Assembly (NCBI GenBank): GCA_973895155.1
Contig: OZ316891.1
Span: forward strand, 5,642,001 to 5,706,000
Source of the DNA: Marsupella aquatica
Taxonomy: Eukaryota > Marchantiophyta
Reading direction: 5' to 3'
Length of the DNA: 64,000 nt
The notes beneath the pieces are model-generated. The model saw only the letters and a list, made by a program, of their open reading frames with translations. It ran no database searches and was not told the DNA's origin. Position numbers and translations under genes: made by a program. Shown here in pieces: positions 47,968 to 59,800 of this stretch (position 1 is its first letter; each line of letters begins with the position of its first letter).

Positions 47968-50900
47968 TCAAACAGCAACCAGCATTCCTTTCTTTACCAT
48001 GGTGTCCAAAACATCGTTTAAAGCTTGGCATATGTTCACAATCTGCAAAAAGTAAATCCGGTTAAAGAGCAAACTTGGATTACAGATTGTCCTCCCGAAT
48101 GAAAACTTTGACACATGCCTTTCACGATAACGTTGGTAGCCCTCTTGCGTGACCAGAGGAAAGTATTAAACAAACCATCGGAACTGATTGTACCTGGTGA
48201 TCCCATTGCTGAAGTTCTTCAATATCATTCTCGAAGTGGATGACTCCCTCCACCTTCACACAAAAATAACAAATTACTCCTTAATCCCAATAGGACATCA
48301 CTTGGTCACGACTGAAAGGTGCCTTCTTCGAGAAGCTAACAATCAAGTACACAATGAACTTCAAGTACGGTTAGAACCAACTTCTTATTTATGTATAAGC
48401 AACTCTAGGAATACTCAAATGAAGTGGCTTATACATAAATTTGACGGTGAAAATTAGAAACGTGAACTTCCGTAAGTTGATCAAATGTTTCCTCGCGGAA
48501 GAAGTGCCACATTGAAAGCAATTGAGATTTTCTGTGAGACCTTGTTGACAGAGACCAATGTCGCATATCCTAACTCCAAAAGTTCACATCTGGAGCTAAA
48601 TGAAGCCCGTCCCTCTAATCTAAGAAATCGTACCTGATCTATAGATCCTCGCATACGGTCTTCTGAGATCATACGAGCTGCAATCTTTTCGGCCTGCCAA
48701 AAATCATAAATTCATTTTCGTGAGCAGACAGCCATCTGTTCTACAATAAGTCGAGCGAAACAGAGAATGCAAGCTGGAGCAGTTACAATATGAAGAGAGC
48801 GAATAGTCTCATTACTTTCTACAACTTCAAACATTCTTAAACAGAGCCCCGATAAGAATGACTACATGGAAAAGTATTTCCTTGCTTCTTCCACAAGACT
48901 GGACTTTCTAGAACTCGAGAATTCAGGTGACTAAATGTAAAATGAGTCTGAGACCCGGTACTAACCTTTTGAGGTCCAATACCCAGCAGTGCACCTAGTT
49001 CTTCAAAGCTGGACACACAAAAACAAAACAAAAAGACTTATGTCAACCACGCTCAGTTGCTAATCAGCCCAACGGTGATTCTCAGATAACAAGCTTTCAC
49101 AACACTGCATATAAACAAATACTTTTTGGCCGTTTACGAAATGGCCCTTGAGAATAATCTGGAGAATTCTTGTGTAACCAAGTACTAGGTGAAACGTTCA
49201 TTTATTTATTTTGAAACGTTCGTTTTTAGTCATGCTCAGAAACGGTCTCCTTAAATCCTGGCATGGAAGAGGAGTAGTTCACCTTATATTTGTGTAGAGC
49301 TTGCTTGCACTGAGAAGGTTGTGCTCAATCATGGCACGATCTAATACTGTGGATTTGTCCGGCAAGAGAGCTTTCTGGAAATAGTAGAGTCTCCATTTCA
49401 GTCCGTAGTTTGTTGGCGTCATTGCAGGCAATATAATGAAGGATATCGACGTTACCTCTTCTCTTCAGAAACAAGACCCAAAAGCTATTGCTCACTACCT
49501 GTAATAGACAGCAATGAATGACAACCTACACTAGGCCAACATGCTGTCACAGCTAAAAAGACGGGTGCACTTATTTCAGCAAGAATTACCTGATGTGGCT
49601 TTAGTTCTTCAGAAAAGGTATCGACTTCTGGCTTTCTTAAAATCCTTTCAAGATATACCTGTTTTGAACCAAGTGTTTGAAGATGAAATGAGTAATCTAA
49701 TACAGCAATCGTGTAACCAGGACCTTTCATCAGCAGTGACAGACATGCCTACACATCAGACTCGTGTAAGACGTAAGTCGGAGCATGGGCAGAAGGCACT
49801 AATCAAATAAACTTTACCTTTTGTAAAATTGGATATATGCTCAGTTTGGAGCATCTCTCGTCCTGAAATAAAAGAAAGTGAAAAAACGATTACAAAGCAA
49901 ACCTTGAAGCAAACGATAGTTTACAAATTATCGCGTGTCTGACAAATAATTTGTCAAACACAGAACTAAAAATACTAACACCCCGTTGCTAGCACGCACC
50001 GACTTGAAAAGCAGTACCGGCATCGAATATTTATAAGGTGACGTCAGTCTCCATTCTATGAAGAGTGGGTCTGTTATTTTGAGCTTATGCGATACAACTA
50101 GCTAAACTCACATTGAGAATAATTTTTGCAGAATCGGACATAACTACAGTAAAGACCTCTTATAAGCTAAGGGTCTTATTAAAATTAAACTGGCAATCAT
50201 TCCAAGAGCCAGCTGCCGTCTCTCTCCACGATCCACGGCCAACGTGACAATCAGGGGAATGACATTTCCAAAAGCGTGGGGTTTTATGTCTCCAGAAGAT
50301 CCCGGAGTTGAGAAGAAACGAATTCTGTAATTTTCTTGAAGGAAATGGGGCAGTTTTACGTATACTGACAAGGTGTCTAATCTACATCCTCCGACAGGGA
50401 CACTCGAGGAACCAATGAGATATTAAGGGCAAGAACCGATTGAGAGCTTGAAAATAGAACGATAAGAAAACTAATTTCTTGTGCTGCGTACATCAGAGAG
50501 CAATCCCACTAGGTTGAATTCATGTTAGGAATTCGATCAAACTTGCGCAGCTGAAGAATCTAAAATGTAGATCAAGTGGGCTACGATAGCTAGCTGTGTA
50601 AGGGCTAAGTGAGGCTAGATCATTTAGCCCACTAATCAACGACAGAAGTCTCATATGGTCGAGAATTCGTTAAAAAAATAGGCATCGGCATAAAAAGTAA
50701 CCTTGTACAAGGTTGCCAAAACCCTGGATCGCTGAGGTCCAGCGGCGGCAAGTATAGTGCAGGTAACTGCTGCTGTGAGCGCCTGCTGCAGCTCCTCTTC
50801 AGCTACATGCCTGCAAGACTCACCATAATCAAAAGTTACAGCCTCGGAAATTAGAAATGAGACTGCAATATCTACCTTGGTCAAAGGCTAATCCATCTTC

Positions 50901-52850
50901 CAATTAAAAACTTGGATGCCAAGAGGAAGCGAGCCTAGGCAAAACTATATAATCTAATTGATGATAAATAAATCATGCGTGACAAATCCCCGACCTTTAC
51001 TTGTAACTGCTCACAGATAAGCAATGTCATGACCGGTCCCCTGTACTGAGAAAAACTGCCCAGCAAGGAGCTGATTAGCAACAAACCTGCCATGAATTTC
51101 GCGCTTTTCAAGTTGTGATAGCTCATAATAACGAAGGGCAGCTTCTAGAAACTTCCGCTTGAGGTCCAATATTCTAGCATAGCACACCTGGAGAAACAGA
51201 AACAAGACGTTCCCTATAGGTAAGACAGATAATCAGCCTTCTACTTAATGAAGGAAGCCAAAATAACTTCAGAATTCTGCCATGTACATCACGGCGAGGT
51301 CTCCTTTTAAGTTTGTTGGTTTTGAAATTCGTGGGGTTCCGGTGTATAGCTCACCTTGTACTGTAGATTCAAGGCTTCGTCTTTACAACTATTGACAAGA
51401 AACGAAGCCTTCTTAATGTAGGTTTCCGCATTGATAGCATCATCATCCTGCTAATATCAAAATTGGTACCAAACATAGGACAAAGCCTTGTCTTTAGTAG
51501 GAGCCTTCATGTGCACTTTCAGTTGCTATTTCTTACAGAAAAGTCATCAAAGCAAGGAACAGACCTCCAGATCCGCTCTGAAGCACCTTGAAGACTCAAC
51601 TTCCACAAAATATTCGTCAATTTGAGAAATTAGGTCGCACAAATTCTATTCAAATAACACTGATTATATGAAGGAATTCGACAGCTAGTCAAACTGGAAT
51701 CAGTAAAGTGGTCGGAAAAGCGACTGTGCGTCGAATTACCTCCAAATATAGCAGCGCAATTTTTACACATTTCTCCAGCTTGTAAGCATCATCAAGTATC
51801 CTGAAGCCCCACTCCAAACATTTTAGAAGGAGCACATCAGACAGCTGCAGTTTCTTTCCAGAATCAAAATCCCATTAAGGACAGGAGAGCCGAAGAAACC
51901 TAAGCTTCTAAAACAAACTGCAGATGATGAGCTTACGTACCTGATGCCAGAGTCCAAATCAATGCCACTGAGCATTTGAGCAGCCTTCGACCATTGTTCC
52001 TCATTAACGTACAACTCAGCTAATCCTTCTCGAATTATGGACACCTGAAAAATTAATTGCATAAGTATATAACAAAAGCACTCCGATGTGGTGGCAAATT
52101 CCATCTGAAGAGTGTTCATACAACAGATTAGAAACGTATTCAGTTCAAATCCAGGAAAGAATCAGCCTGTCCCTACGCTGTAACCAGAACGCTTTACCTA
52201 GCTCTGGTGAATAATTCGGATTTTTTGAAAAACCCTAATCCACTGGAATTTCACAATTCTCAGAGTCCAAAATGGAGAAGAAAATACGCGTTACTCTGTT
52301 CTGCGGCCCTCAAATACTACGCATCCCCGCAGCCAAACGAGCGGTCTCACCTGCTCCTCGAATGAAACCACACGAGGCTGTATTTGAGCCAATGCATACT
52401 GAGCTATCTCCTTGTGCGCCTCCGCCTCGAGCTTGTTCAAATCTTGGGCGAAAATCTGAAGTAAAAGACGGGATGCTACCAAAGGAACCTCATCCGTGAC
52501 CACTGCAAAATGCACAACGCCTTCGTATCAACACCAACAACAAGAGTACCGCCAGAAAGAATCCACATTAAGGATCAGTTTTCGTCACTCCGGCCAAACA
52601 GCAATGGAAGCCGCACATGCTGCATATCCCATTGCAAAAGAGCTACGGGAAGAGCAACAAGCAGCCAAAGTCAGTACGCGGAAATTAGGTTGGATAAGAT
52701 TCAAGTACTGTGGTCAATGAAAGCTTTGGAGTGCGCCACATTGTTGGTGCAAATTATAGACGAGAGCAGCAGCTTGTACTGATCGATCTTCGCTTTCTGG
52801 TCGCTTATGCTGGCGGCACTCTGCAAAGCTCCTTCGATGTCACCTGCCAT
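47968..52850 (-). CDS. CSN4: COP9 signalosome subunit 4
   Basis: Fourteen exons join in frame into 401 residues (Arabidopsis CSN4 is about 397): 52709-52850, 52351-52502, 51941-52044, 51740-51800, 51355-51447, 51087-51187, 50702-50810, 49818-49862, 49590-49658, 49283-49374, 48966-49008, 48634-48693, 48194-48253, 47968-48042. Every intron has GT and AG. The protein aligns end to end with plant CSN4, for example [75 protein letters not shown] and [10 protein letters not shown]. The second half is the PCI domain with a winged helix near [14 protein letters not shown], and the C-terminal helix ([17 protein letters not shown]) joins the CSN helical bundle. CSN removes NEDD8 from cullins. Differences from flowering plants, such as [17 protein letters not shown], suggest a distant lineage. 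Start chosen as the ATG giving [20 protein letters not shown]. Confidence 0.97.
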
Positions 52851-53079
52851 CGCTGATACCAGCACGCAGGTACTCCCTTCCTGCTTTTCTCAATTGAGAT
52901 CAGTCCTTTTCCGTGCTCACCGAAATCAATTCTCTCTCTTTCTCTCTCTTTCTCTCAGCGAGAGAGCTCTTCTTCTTGCCTACTGTTTGCTTTCGTGACC
53001 GTCAATTCCCTCGCGTTCAATTTTCAGAGCGTAGGTTCTGATCGAAGACTCGAATGGACACAGAAACTTTACAGTGTCA
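52851..53079. other. Proximal upstream region of CSN4
   Basis: Presumed promoter and 5' UTR, including a CTCTCTTTCTCTCTCTTTCT tract (GA-rich on the gene strand) at about 52931-52957. Confidence 0.45.
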
Positions 53080-53475
53080 CCATACACTTAAATGTCATGT
53101 CATTTATAGTGTCATGACATGTAAGTGTAAGAGTGAATATAAACGATAACCATGGTAACCGAAGGGAACCCAACTCCTTCATTTGAATGACCATACTCTC
53201 AACAACTTATAGTGTGGTGACATGGAAGTGTACAAGGTTATATACATGATAACCATGGTAACCCATTCTCCTTCGGATCAATGAGAGCGGGAATGAGAGT
53301 CACCGTACTCTTGACAACTTATAGTGGCATGACATGGAAATGTAAGAGGTTATACACAATAGCCATGGTAATCAAGGGAATCCAACTCCTTCAGTTGAGT
53401 GAGTGTACCACACTCTGGATAACTTAAAGTGTGGTGACATGGAAGTGTACAAGGTAAAATACATGTAACAATGGT
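53080..53475. repeat. Four diverged tandem units of 103-112 bp upstream of CSN4
   Basis: The core TATAGTG..(G)TGACATGGAAGTGTA recurs at 53105, 53208, 53320 and 53425; three units also carry ATAACCATGGTAACC or a close variant and CCAACTCCTTCA. They begin about 230 bases upstream of the CSN4 start codon. Confidence 0.75.
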
Positions 53476-54689
53476 GTCAAATTGGGCCATAGTGACATAA
53501 ACAAGGATTGAAATCTAATACTGGACATGAGAATAAAGAAAGGGTGAATGTAGGCCCTCAATCTTGTGGTTTTGGTCGAGTGGCGCTTGGTTGTTGTGTG
53601 CCTTAGTCCTTATCCCCGCTGGTCTTCGCCATGGTGGTCGTTTGGAATTCAATGGCACGATGTCACTTTTACCAAACAAAACAAAGTTAAAATTAAACTG
53701 AAGAAACTATGACCCTCACTTAATCATGTAAAAGCCACGCAATGAAAGTATATGAGTGGTTATGACATTCTTTGAGAGGGACTTTGATTTCAGAATTTCA
53801 AACCCCCAAAAGGTATCCTCTGTTTTGAACTACTATTTTTTGGGAGGGGAGGGGGTCACAAAAAGCCTAAGTGGATTTTCAACAAAAGAAAGCCCTAAAC
53901 TCAAATTGAACCGAGTTGCAGGCCTATACAAGTGTTGGCAAGCAAACAAAATCACCCACAGTGTCACAGAAAATAACTGAGCATCCTGATCAGCCACCTT
54001 ACAGGGCAGATGGAATCCAATCCCACCTTTGAGAGTAAATCAGTAGAGAACACATACTTCTATTAATAGCTATCCGTCCATGTTCTTCATTTCACAATTT
54101 TTGTGACCACATCGATCAAGTGGTACATCAAAGATGTAATTGTGCTTGGTAAGGGTTGCATTTTGAGACGGATCACTATACTCTCTCGATTGTACTCGGT
54201 GAGATTGCAGTTAGGAAGGGATGACTCCACCAAACTTAGCTACAGGTGTCAATTTTACCAAACTTACACACAACCAGTACATTTCCTTGCCCTTGGTGAA
54301 TGGTGAGATTGCCCACACCTACTTTTAGGTCTCACCTTGGGATGCCTTCACCAAACTATGTAGAGGTTCTTTGGCTTGTTGGACCTCTTTGGTCTTCTCG
54401 GGGCCTTTTCCCGGCCTATTGGACCTCTTTGGTCTTCTCAGGGCTTCCCCCCCTTCAGTTTCCCTCCCTTTATTGTGTTCCTTCGCCTTTGAGACCCTGC
54501 CTACCGGTTTGGAGTTTTTGTCCCTTTACACTATATTATATATTGTGTCTATAAATTGGGTACCCAACAAACGTTACTAGTGTGCAATGACTTTTGGAGA
54601 CCCCTGGTATATCCATTATCTCCTGCCTGTGAAGTAGTACTTGTTAACATGTGTCTGGACTGTATTCATGTACCATAAGCACTGTGTGT
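53476..54689. other. Intergenic, transposon-like text
   Basis: Around 54370-54440 TTGGACCTCTTTGGTCTTCT occurs twice about 50 bases apart. No supported gene. Confidence 0.4.
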
Positions 54690-55218
54690 ATTGGGATTTT
54701 AATAAATTAAGATTCACTAGATTATTACTCTTTTTTTGGCATAATACATACCTTGCTATGAAATTTCTTCTATTTATCACAATGCTATTGTTTTTGTTTA
54801 ATATGGGTTAAGAAAATTAGCTCAAGTTAGCTCTTTCATGTCCAATGGTTATCATTGTACCCAGTTTCTTGATCAGACTGACAAAGTCCCTCTCAAGGTG
54901 ACTTTGACCATCCTTGGGTTAGTTGACCAAGGGGTGGGTTGGGTGGTCCCGTACTCCCATCCTACACCCAGCCTCTGTCCTTGGCCAACCTTTCCTTGCG
55001 CACAACTATGTCTCTGTGCTACTTATGGTGGTCAAAGTCACTTTGAGGGAGGCCAGAGCCTTTCTATCACAAAACTACATCACAAATGTAAGTGAGCTAA
55101 CCCCAGGTTAATTTTCTTACCACACAAATGAAAATAATGGCATTATGGTAAATAGAATAAAAATTAGTGGCAAGGTATATGTTATGCCAAAAAGAATGGC
55201 ACTCTAATAAATCCCAGT
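54690..55218. mobile_element. Long fold-back (inverted-repeat) element
   Basis: The whole stretch reads as an imperfect palindrome centred near 54957. Paired blocks include TTTTTTGGCATAATACATAC (54731) with GTATATGTTATGCCAAAAAG (55175), GGGTTAAGAAAATTAGC (54805) with GGTTAATTTTCTTACC (55106), CAAGGTGACTTTGACCATCC (54894) with GGTGGTCAAAGTCACTTTG (55027), and GTTGACCAAGG (54922) with CCTTGGCCAAC (54979). Arms are about 240 bases and loop almost nothing. No transposase frame and no certain target duplication were found. It would form a long hairpin if transcribed. Confidence 0.75.
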
Positions 55219-55328
55219 TCTACTAAAAGCTTCCTTGACTTTCTGGTCATACTATTACATCCTAACTACAGCAGGATTCTATTAAAAGCTTTTTTTTCAC
55301 TTTCTGGTCGTATTATTACACCCTACTA
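55219..55328. repeat. Two-copy 59 bp direct repeat
   Basis: TTCTACTAAAAGCTTCCTTG and TTCTATTAAAAGCTTTTTTT begin copies at 55219 and 55278; both contain ACTTTCTGGTC and TATTACA.CCTA. They abut the fold-back element. Confidence 0.7.
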
Positions 55329-55473
55329 ACCACCCTCGGCCCAATCATATCCTATTCCTATTCCTATACAATATAGTGGTCCATCCCTTTGCATCCTGTG
55401 CCAATGAGCAATGTTTGTTCGGGCGTCATAATTATGCTTTTCCCCGTGCTTCGCCAATGGTAAGGTTTTCCCC
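55329..55473. other. Spacer with a tiny repeat
   Basis: TTTTCCCCGTGCTTCGCCAA and TTTTCCCCGTGTTTCGACAG lie 30 bases apart; the second ends like a splice acceptor. Confidence 0.4.
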
Positions 55474-55938
55474 GTGTTTCGACAGCTCTTACTGGTCTAC
55501 GTGGTTCGGACATTCATGGTCGTGGCTGTTTTGCGAGCTCTGATGCGAGATCTTCGACAACAGATTCTGGAATTTCCGAGTACTCATCATCAAATGGTCG
55601 AGAGCGATACTGAGAAGTCCATGCGGTGCGCGCAACTGGAGCCCTCAGAGACAGCCACGTTCATGGTTGTCTGGGGCGAACAATCTACGGAACAATGGAC
55701 GCCACACAAAAGCTGCTGCTGTCTCTCGTCCCAGAAGAAAATCCACTTTGTTCTAGACTCTGCGCCTCTGCAATTCGGCGCGACATGCTCCACTCAGGAA
55801 GCGATCTCCGAGATCTTTCTGAGCGAGCTGACGGGATGTGCTGAATGTGGGCGATTCTTTCCGCGGTTAGTCCAGTGCACTCGCGTGGCGCCCATTTCGC
55901 CACTGGTGGCTGCGCTTTCTCTGGGGCGAGCTTCCTGA
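55474..55938 (+). CDS. Unrecognised frame, related to one at 63.9 kb
   Basis: An open frame of 154 residues without ATG at its start (first in-frame ATG at 55516), so if real it is an exon or a fragment; a TTTCGACAG at 55477-55485 could be an acceptor. The peptide ISEIFLSELTGCAECGRFFP recurs as ISEIFRRELMGCAEV at 63868. Several of the DNA differences in this block fall at silent third positions (GAG/GAA, GGA/GGT, TGT/TGC, GCT/GCA), which hints at protein-level constraint. I recognise no domain. A 218-residue minus frame overlaps it and may be the alternative. Confidence 0.35.
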   Translation: MFRQLLLVYVVRTFMVVAVLRALMRDLRQQILEFPSTHHQMVESDTEKSMRCAQLEPSETATFMVVWGEQSTEQWTPHKSCCCLSSQKKIHFVLDSAPLQFGATCSTQEAISEIFLSELTGCAECGRFFPRLVQCTRVAPISPLVAALSLGRAS

Positions 55939-56815
55939 TCTGGAAGAAGAGTGTCTGTCTGGCAGAGAGTTGTGAGCTGAAGGAATAAGGGAAGGGACTG
56001 TAGGATGGCAGCAACGAGGGTCGTTCAGTGATTGTTGGAGCTCGATGATGTGGCGATTCCGTTTGGGAGAGTAGTGGGAGATTTGAGAGTGAGGGTGATG
56101 TGTTGTTGACCTCGGCTGTGGCTAGTTTTCCATGCCTGTTGGCCAGGCTTTGAGGAGATTGATTGATGTGAGCGGGGCCTGAGGCGAAGCGAACTGATAG
56201 GTATGAAGTGTACATTCTTACGATTTTCTTTGCATTAACGAATTCAGAATATGGACTATGGTGTGTAGAGTCGTAGTGTAACCCAATTGTGTGAGTAGGG
56301 ATGTCCTGGTAAATTGGGTAAATACTTTTGTGTTGGCTCATTAAATTTTGTTGGATCCAAATTACTGAATTCGACTTACTACCTATAGAGGCCGGTAAGC
56401 TTCTTTTTTGTTAGGCCATGGACCTCAACTGTAATTCGGTCTGGACCGGAGATTTGAGAGGCGAAATGAATAACCTGAATCTCGTTTCCTGCCGAAATTC
56501 TGACGCTGTTGTGTATTTGGACTACGAGTGCGAAAAGTCAACGAAGCATGTACAGGGATTGTATGGCGGTCGATTGTCGTTATGAGTAGCAGAATGATGC
56601 TAGAATCTAATTCTTACCGGTAATGTCATGTTTTTTGGCGTCCACAGGAATTTTTGTCATCACTGCATTTTTGGAAGATGTTCAGTCCTTTGTGTCAGGG
56701 AAGAGGTCCAATGGATTCGGAACGAGCTTAACAACCTGAAGCTTCCCTGTCGAGGTCTTGGCGTTTTGTCTAACTTCACTTCGGTTTGACCGTGATATAG
56801 CTTGCTACTCAAAGG
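55939..56815. other. Upstream region of the plastid esterase/acyltransferase gene
   Basis: Presumed promoter and 5' UTR. No TATA box was placed with confidence and no gene is supported. Confidence 0.35.
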
Positions 56816-59800
56816 ATGGCGGCGCTGTTGATGACCACTGCGGTCGCCTCTGGCTCTCAAACTGGATTTGATTCCTTGTTGCGCAATGAGCGCGAAGGCC
56901 GCCCTGGTGCCGTGGATCTTGGCACTATAGCAAGGGGTTCTTTTGGGATCGAGTTTGTTTCCAGATCAAGCTCTCATAGTGGATTCAAGTCCGGAAGGGG
57001 GGTCAGGTCTTTGAGTGTCAACTGGGAAACCAGTAGCTTATCAATCTCTGGGCTAAGGGCAATCCCGAAGGACAATGGTGGATATTCAAGTCTTTCATCT
57101 AAACTGCCCAATGATTTAAATCAGGCGGCTTCGTCGATGGCTATCTTTTCAAAGAGACCAGAGGAGAACTATTCTACGATGGTGACGGACGTCATAGAGA
57201 ATGTAGAATTTGAGAGGACGACTCTCAATGACACTAAGCAGACTAAGCAGACTAAGCAGACACAGAATGAAGTGTACACACCTGGAGTTTCAAACAGCAA
57301 GCATGATGTATCTCGACTTCCACGGTTAGATTCAACACACCTGGTGATGGAGGGCCCAACCAAACCGGTCAGTGTCAGAGATTACATGGATTTGGCCCCT
57401 GAATATGTCCGAGCGAGTGATACAGGTCCTCCGCGGTGGTTCTGTCCAGTGGACACGGCAGGGTTCCCTCCGGATGCACCTATTCTTCTATTTCTTCCAG
57501 GTTCAGATCTCTCTCATGATCTTCTCCTGACGTGTAATTGGCTTAATTACACTTTTCTGAAGCCTCTTACCTTGAAGGTATAGACTACAGAGTCTTAGCT
57601 GATCTTGCCCGTCTGCTCTCGAAAGCTTTCCGAACGGTTCTGCAAATTCGTTTCTTCTGTGTAATGATTCTAGAAAGAACTATTTTGATTCAGTTAGACA
57701 CAATGATCCTTTGATGTTACTTGTTTTACATACGTGAAGTATTTCGTATGACTCTGTTTCTTCCGGCAGGCATGGACAGTACTGGTTTGGGTCTTCTTCT
57801 TCATCAAAAGCAGCTTTCACGGTACATCGTCTCAGCGTTCTGAATCTTCTTTGTCTCACGTCACTGAGGGATGACATGTGCTGTCGAAAGGAAAAGAGTC
57901 CTTACTGTGAGAACGCATTTAATCATATTTTAAATAGCTTTTGACGTAGACCAGACCCTCTGAGGTCTTCACATCCGCAGTTACAACCACAATTGCATAA
58001 GCTTTGGCATCACAGCTCAAAGGCTCTGTCTGACGATCAAAATGCGACTCCGGGAGGAATTTTGGTTTCTCTGATTTAGATTCATTTGAGTGGACTCGTG
58101 TTACTTGCAAGGCTGTCCTACCTGAATTAGTAGTGTCAAGCTCAAGAAGGTTTCGTAAAGTACTAGTCTTTGATGGTAATTTTTGAGCGTGCTGAACAGC
58201 TTCTATTTGTAACTCTGTCATTTACAACTTCGTGAAACAGACTTTTCGAGGTGCAGATTCTTCATATTCCTATCAGTGATCGTACAAATTTTAATGGTAA
58301 GCATGAGTGTTCGAAAATGATGGGGTTGACCCCCCGTTAGTATTCTGCTTTAGAAATCAGAGGACTCGCAATTGTTGCCCACCAGACACATTAAGTTTTA
58401 AAGATAAGGAAAAATCTCAGCTTAAGTGCCTCGAAATTGCAGTGCTGGACTGTTGTATGATTCCTGCCAGCTGGCCAGCGATTTAAAGTCTAATCACGTT
58501 TATGGTATCGGAAGAGAGTGTCATGTTGGTCCATGTAGAAGCTCTTCTTCCTTTACAATAGGTTAGCTTCCAGACAATGGAGACCCAGTCTTCCCAATTT
58601 CACAATCAGTCAACCTCTGGACATTCCCGTGTCTGCTGGTCCAAATTGTTTTGGAGATTTATCGTTTGCGAAAGCAGGAAATGACATGGGTTTGCTGGTC
58701 AACAGGGTTGATGGAAGTAGTAGAGAAGCGAATTCGAGACGAGTATAATCGGAAACCAGCACCTATCTATGTCATGGGGGAGTCCTTCGGAGGGGCTCTA
58801 GCTTTGTCGGTGGCTGCACGAAATCCAGACCTGGACATCGTCCTCGTCATCGCAAACCCTGGTACGTCGGATTCGTGGTCGGTTTACGACGATAGAACGC
58901 CAAGAAGAGTTCCAAGGAACTCTGCTGATATGTAGCGTGCCCTCATCTTGACCTTACTTGTGAAACTCCTGACATTGCGCTAGGATTTTCTGGCTCTGTT
59001 ACAGCCGCTTCCTTTTCTGGTGGTCTAGTTCGTTTGAGGACCTTCTAGAGCGAACAGAGGACTTCGGTGTCATCAAGTAATTTGCGTGAAGTTTTTTTAA
59101 TGATTTTTAGAAATTTTGTAAACTGTGCAGCGACGTGTTTTGAGAGTAGTCCTCTTCAACCGTTCATACCTCTGTTGCAATGGATACCAGACGAGATCTT
59201 TCACGTTACCCCTTATCTACTGAGCTTCACTATGGGTATGTTCTAAGCCATACTTCGATACTGCAAGACATGACGAATTGTGTTAGTGTAGGAAATGCGC
59301 TTGAGTGCACTTTCGATGCTTTGCTTCATTCCCCTACTCTACTCTGAACAGGTATACTTGCAGATGATCAGTAGTACTCTGCAATTCGAGTTTGATTCTG
59401 TAGTTGTTTTTTTAATCTGGCTCACAATATTTAGCCTTTCAAAACTGTCGTTGACGCAGGTGATCCTGTTAGAATGGCATCAGCGAGTGTGGACAGTGAT
59501 CTTCCCCCTTGGGAGAGGATACCGAAGGTGGCGTTAGCAATGAGGGACCTCCTCCCCACCCTTCCAGTAAGGTTCCCACCTGCTCATGGGAAGGCTTCGA
59601 CTCATCACGGCAAATTACTTGAAAATCCTTTTGGTTTACATCAATTATGAAAATGCATCGCAAGAATCGAAGAAACTTTATTTGACCGCTCGGTAGAGGA
59701 TTGTGAATTTCACCCTCAAGTGCTATGGTTTCGTGTTGAAGTCTTGGAACTCTTCTGCTTGTAGGTACTCGCAGACGTAATGCCAAGGGAGTTAATCAAG

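Noticed and set aside
55685-56341. 218-residue minus-strand frame rich in Ser, His and Pro
   Set aside because: No domain, odd composition, and the cross-copy silent-site pattern favours the plus frame that overlaps it. Not excluded entirely.
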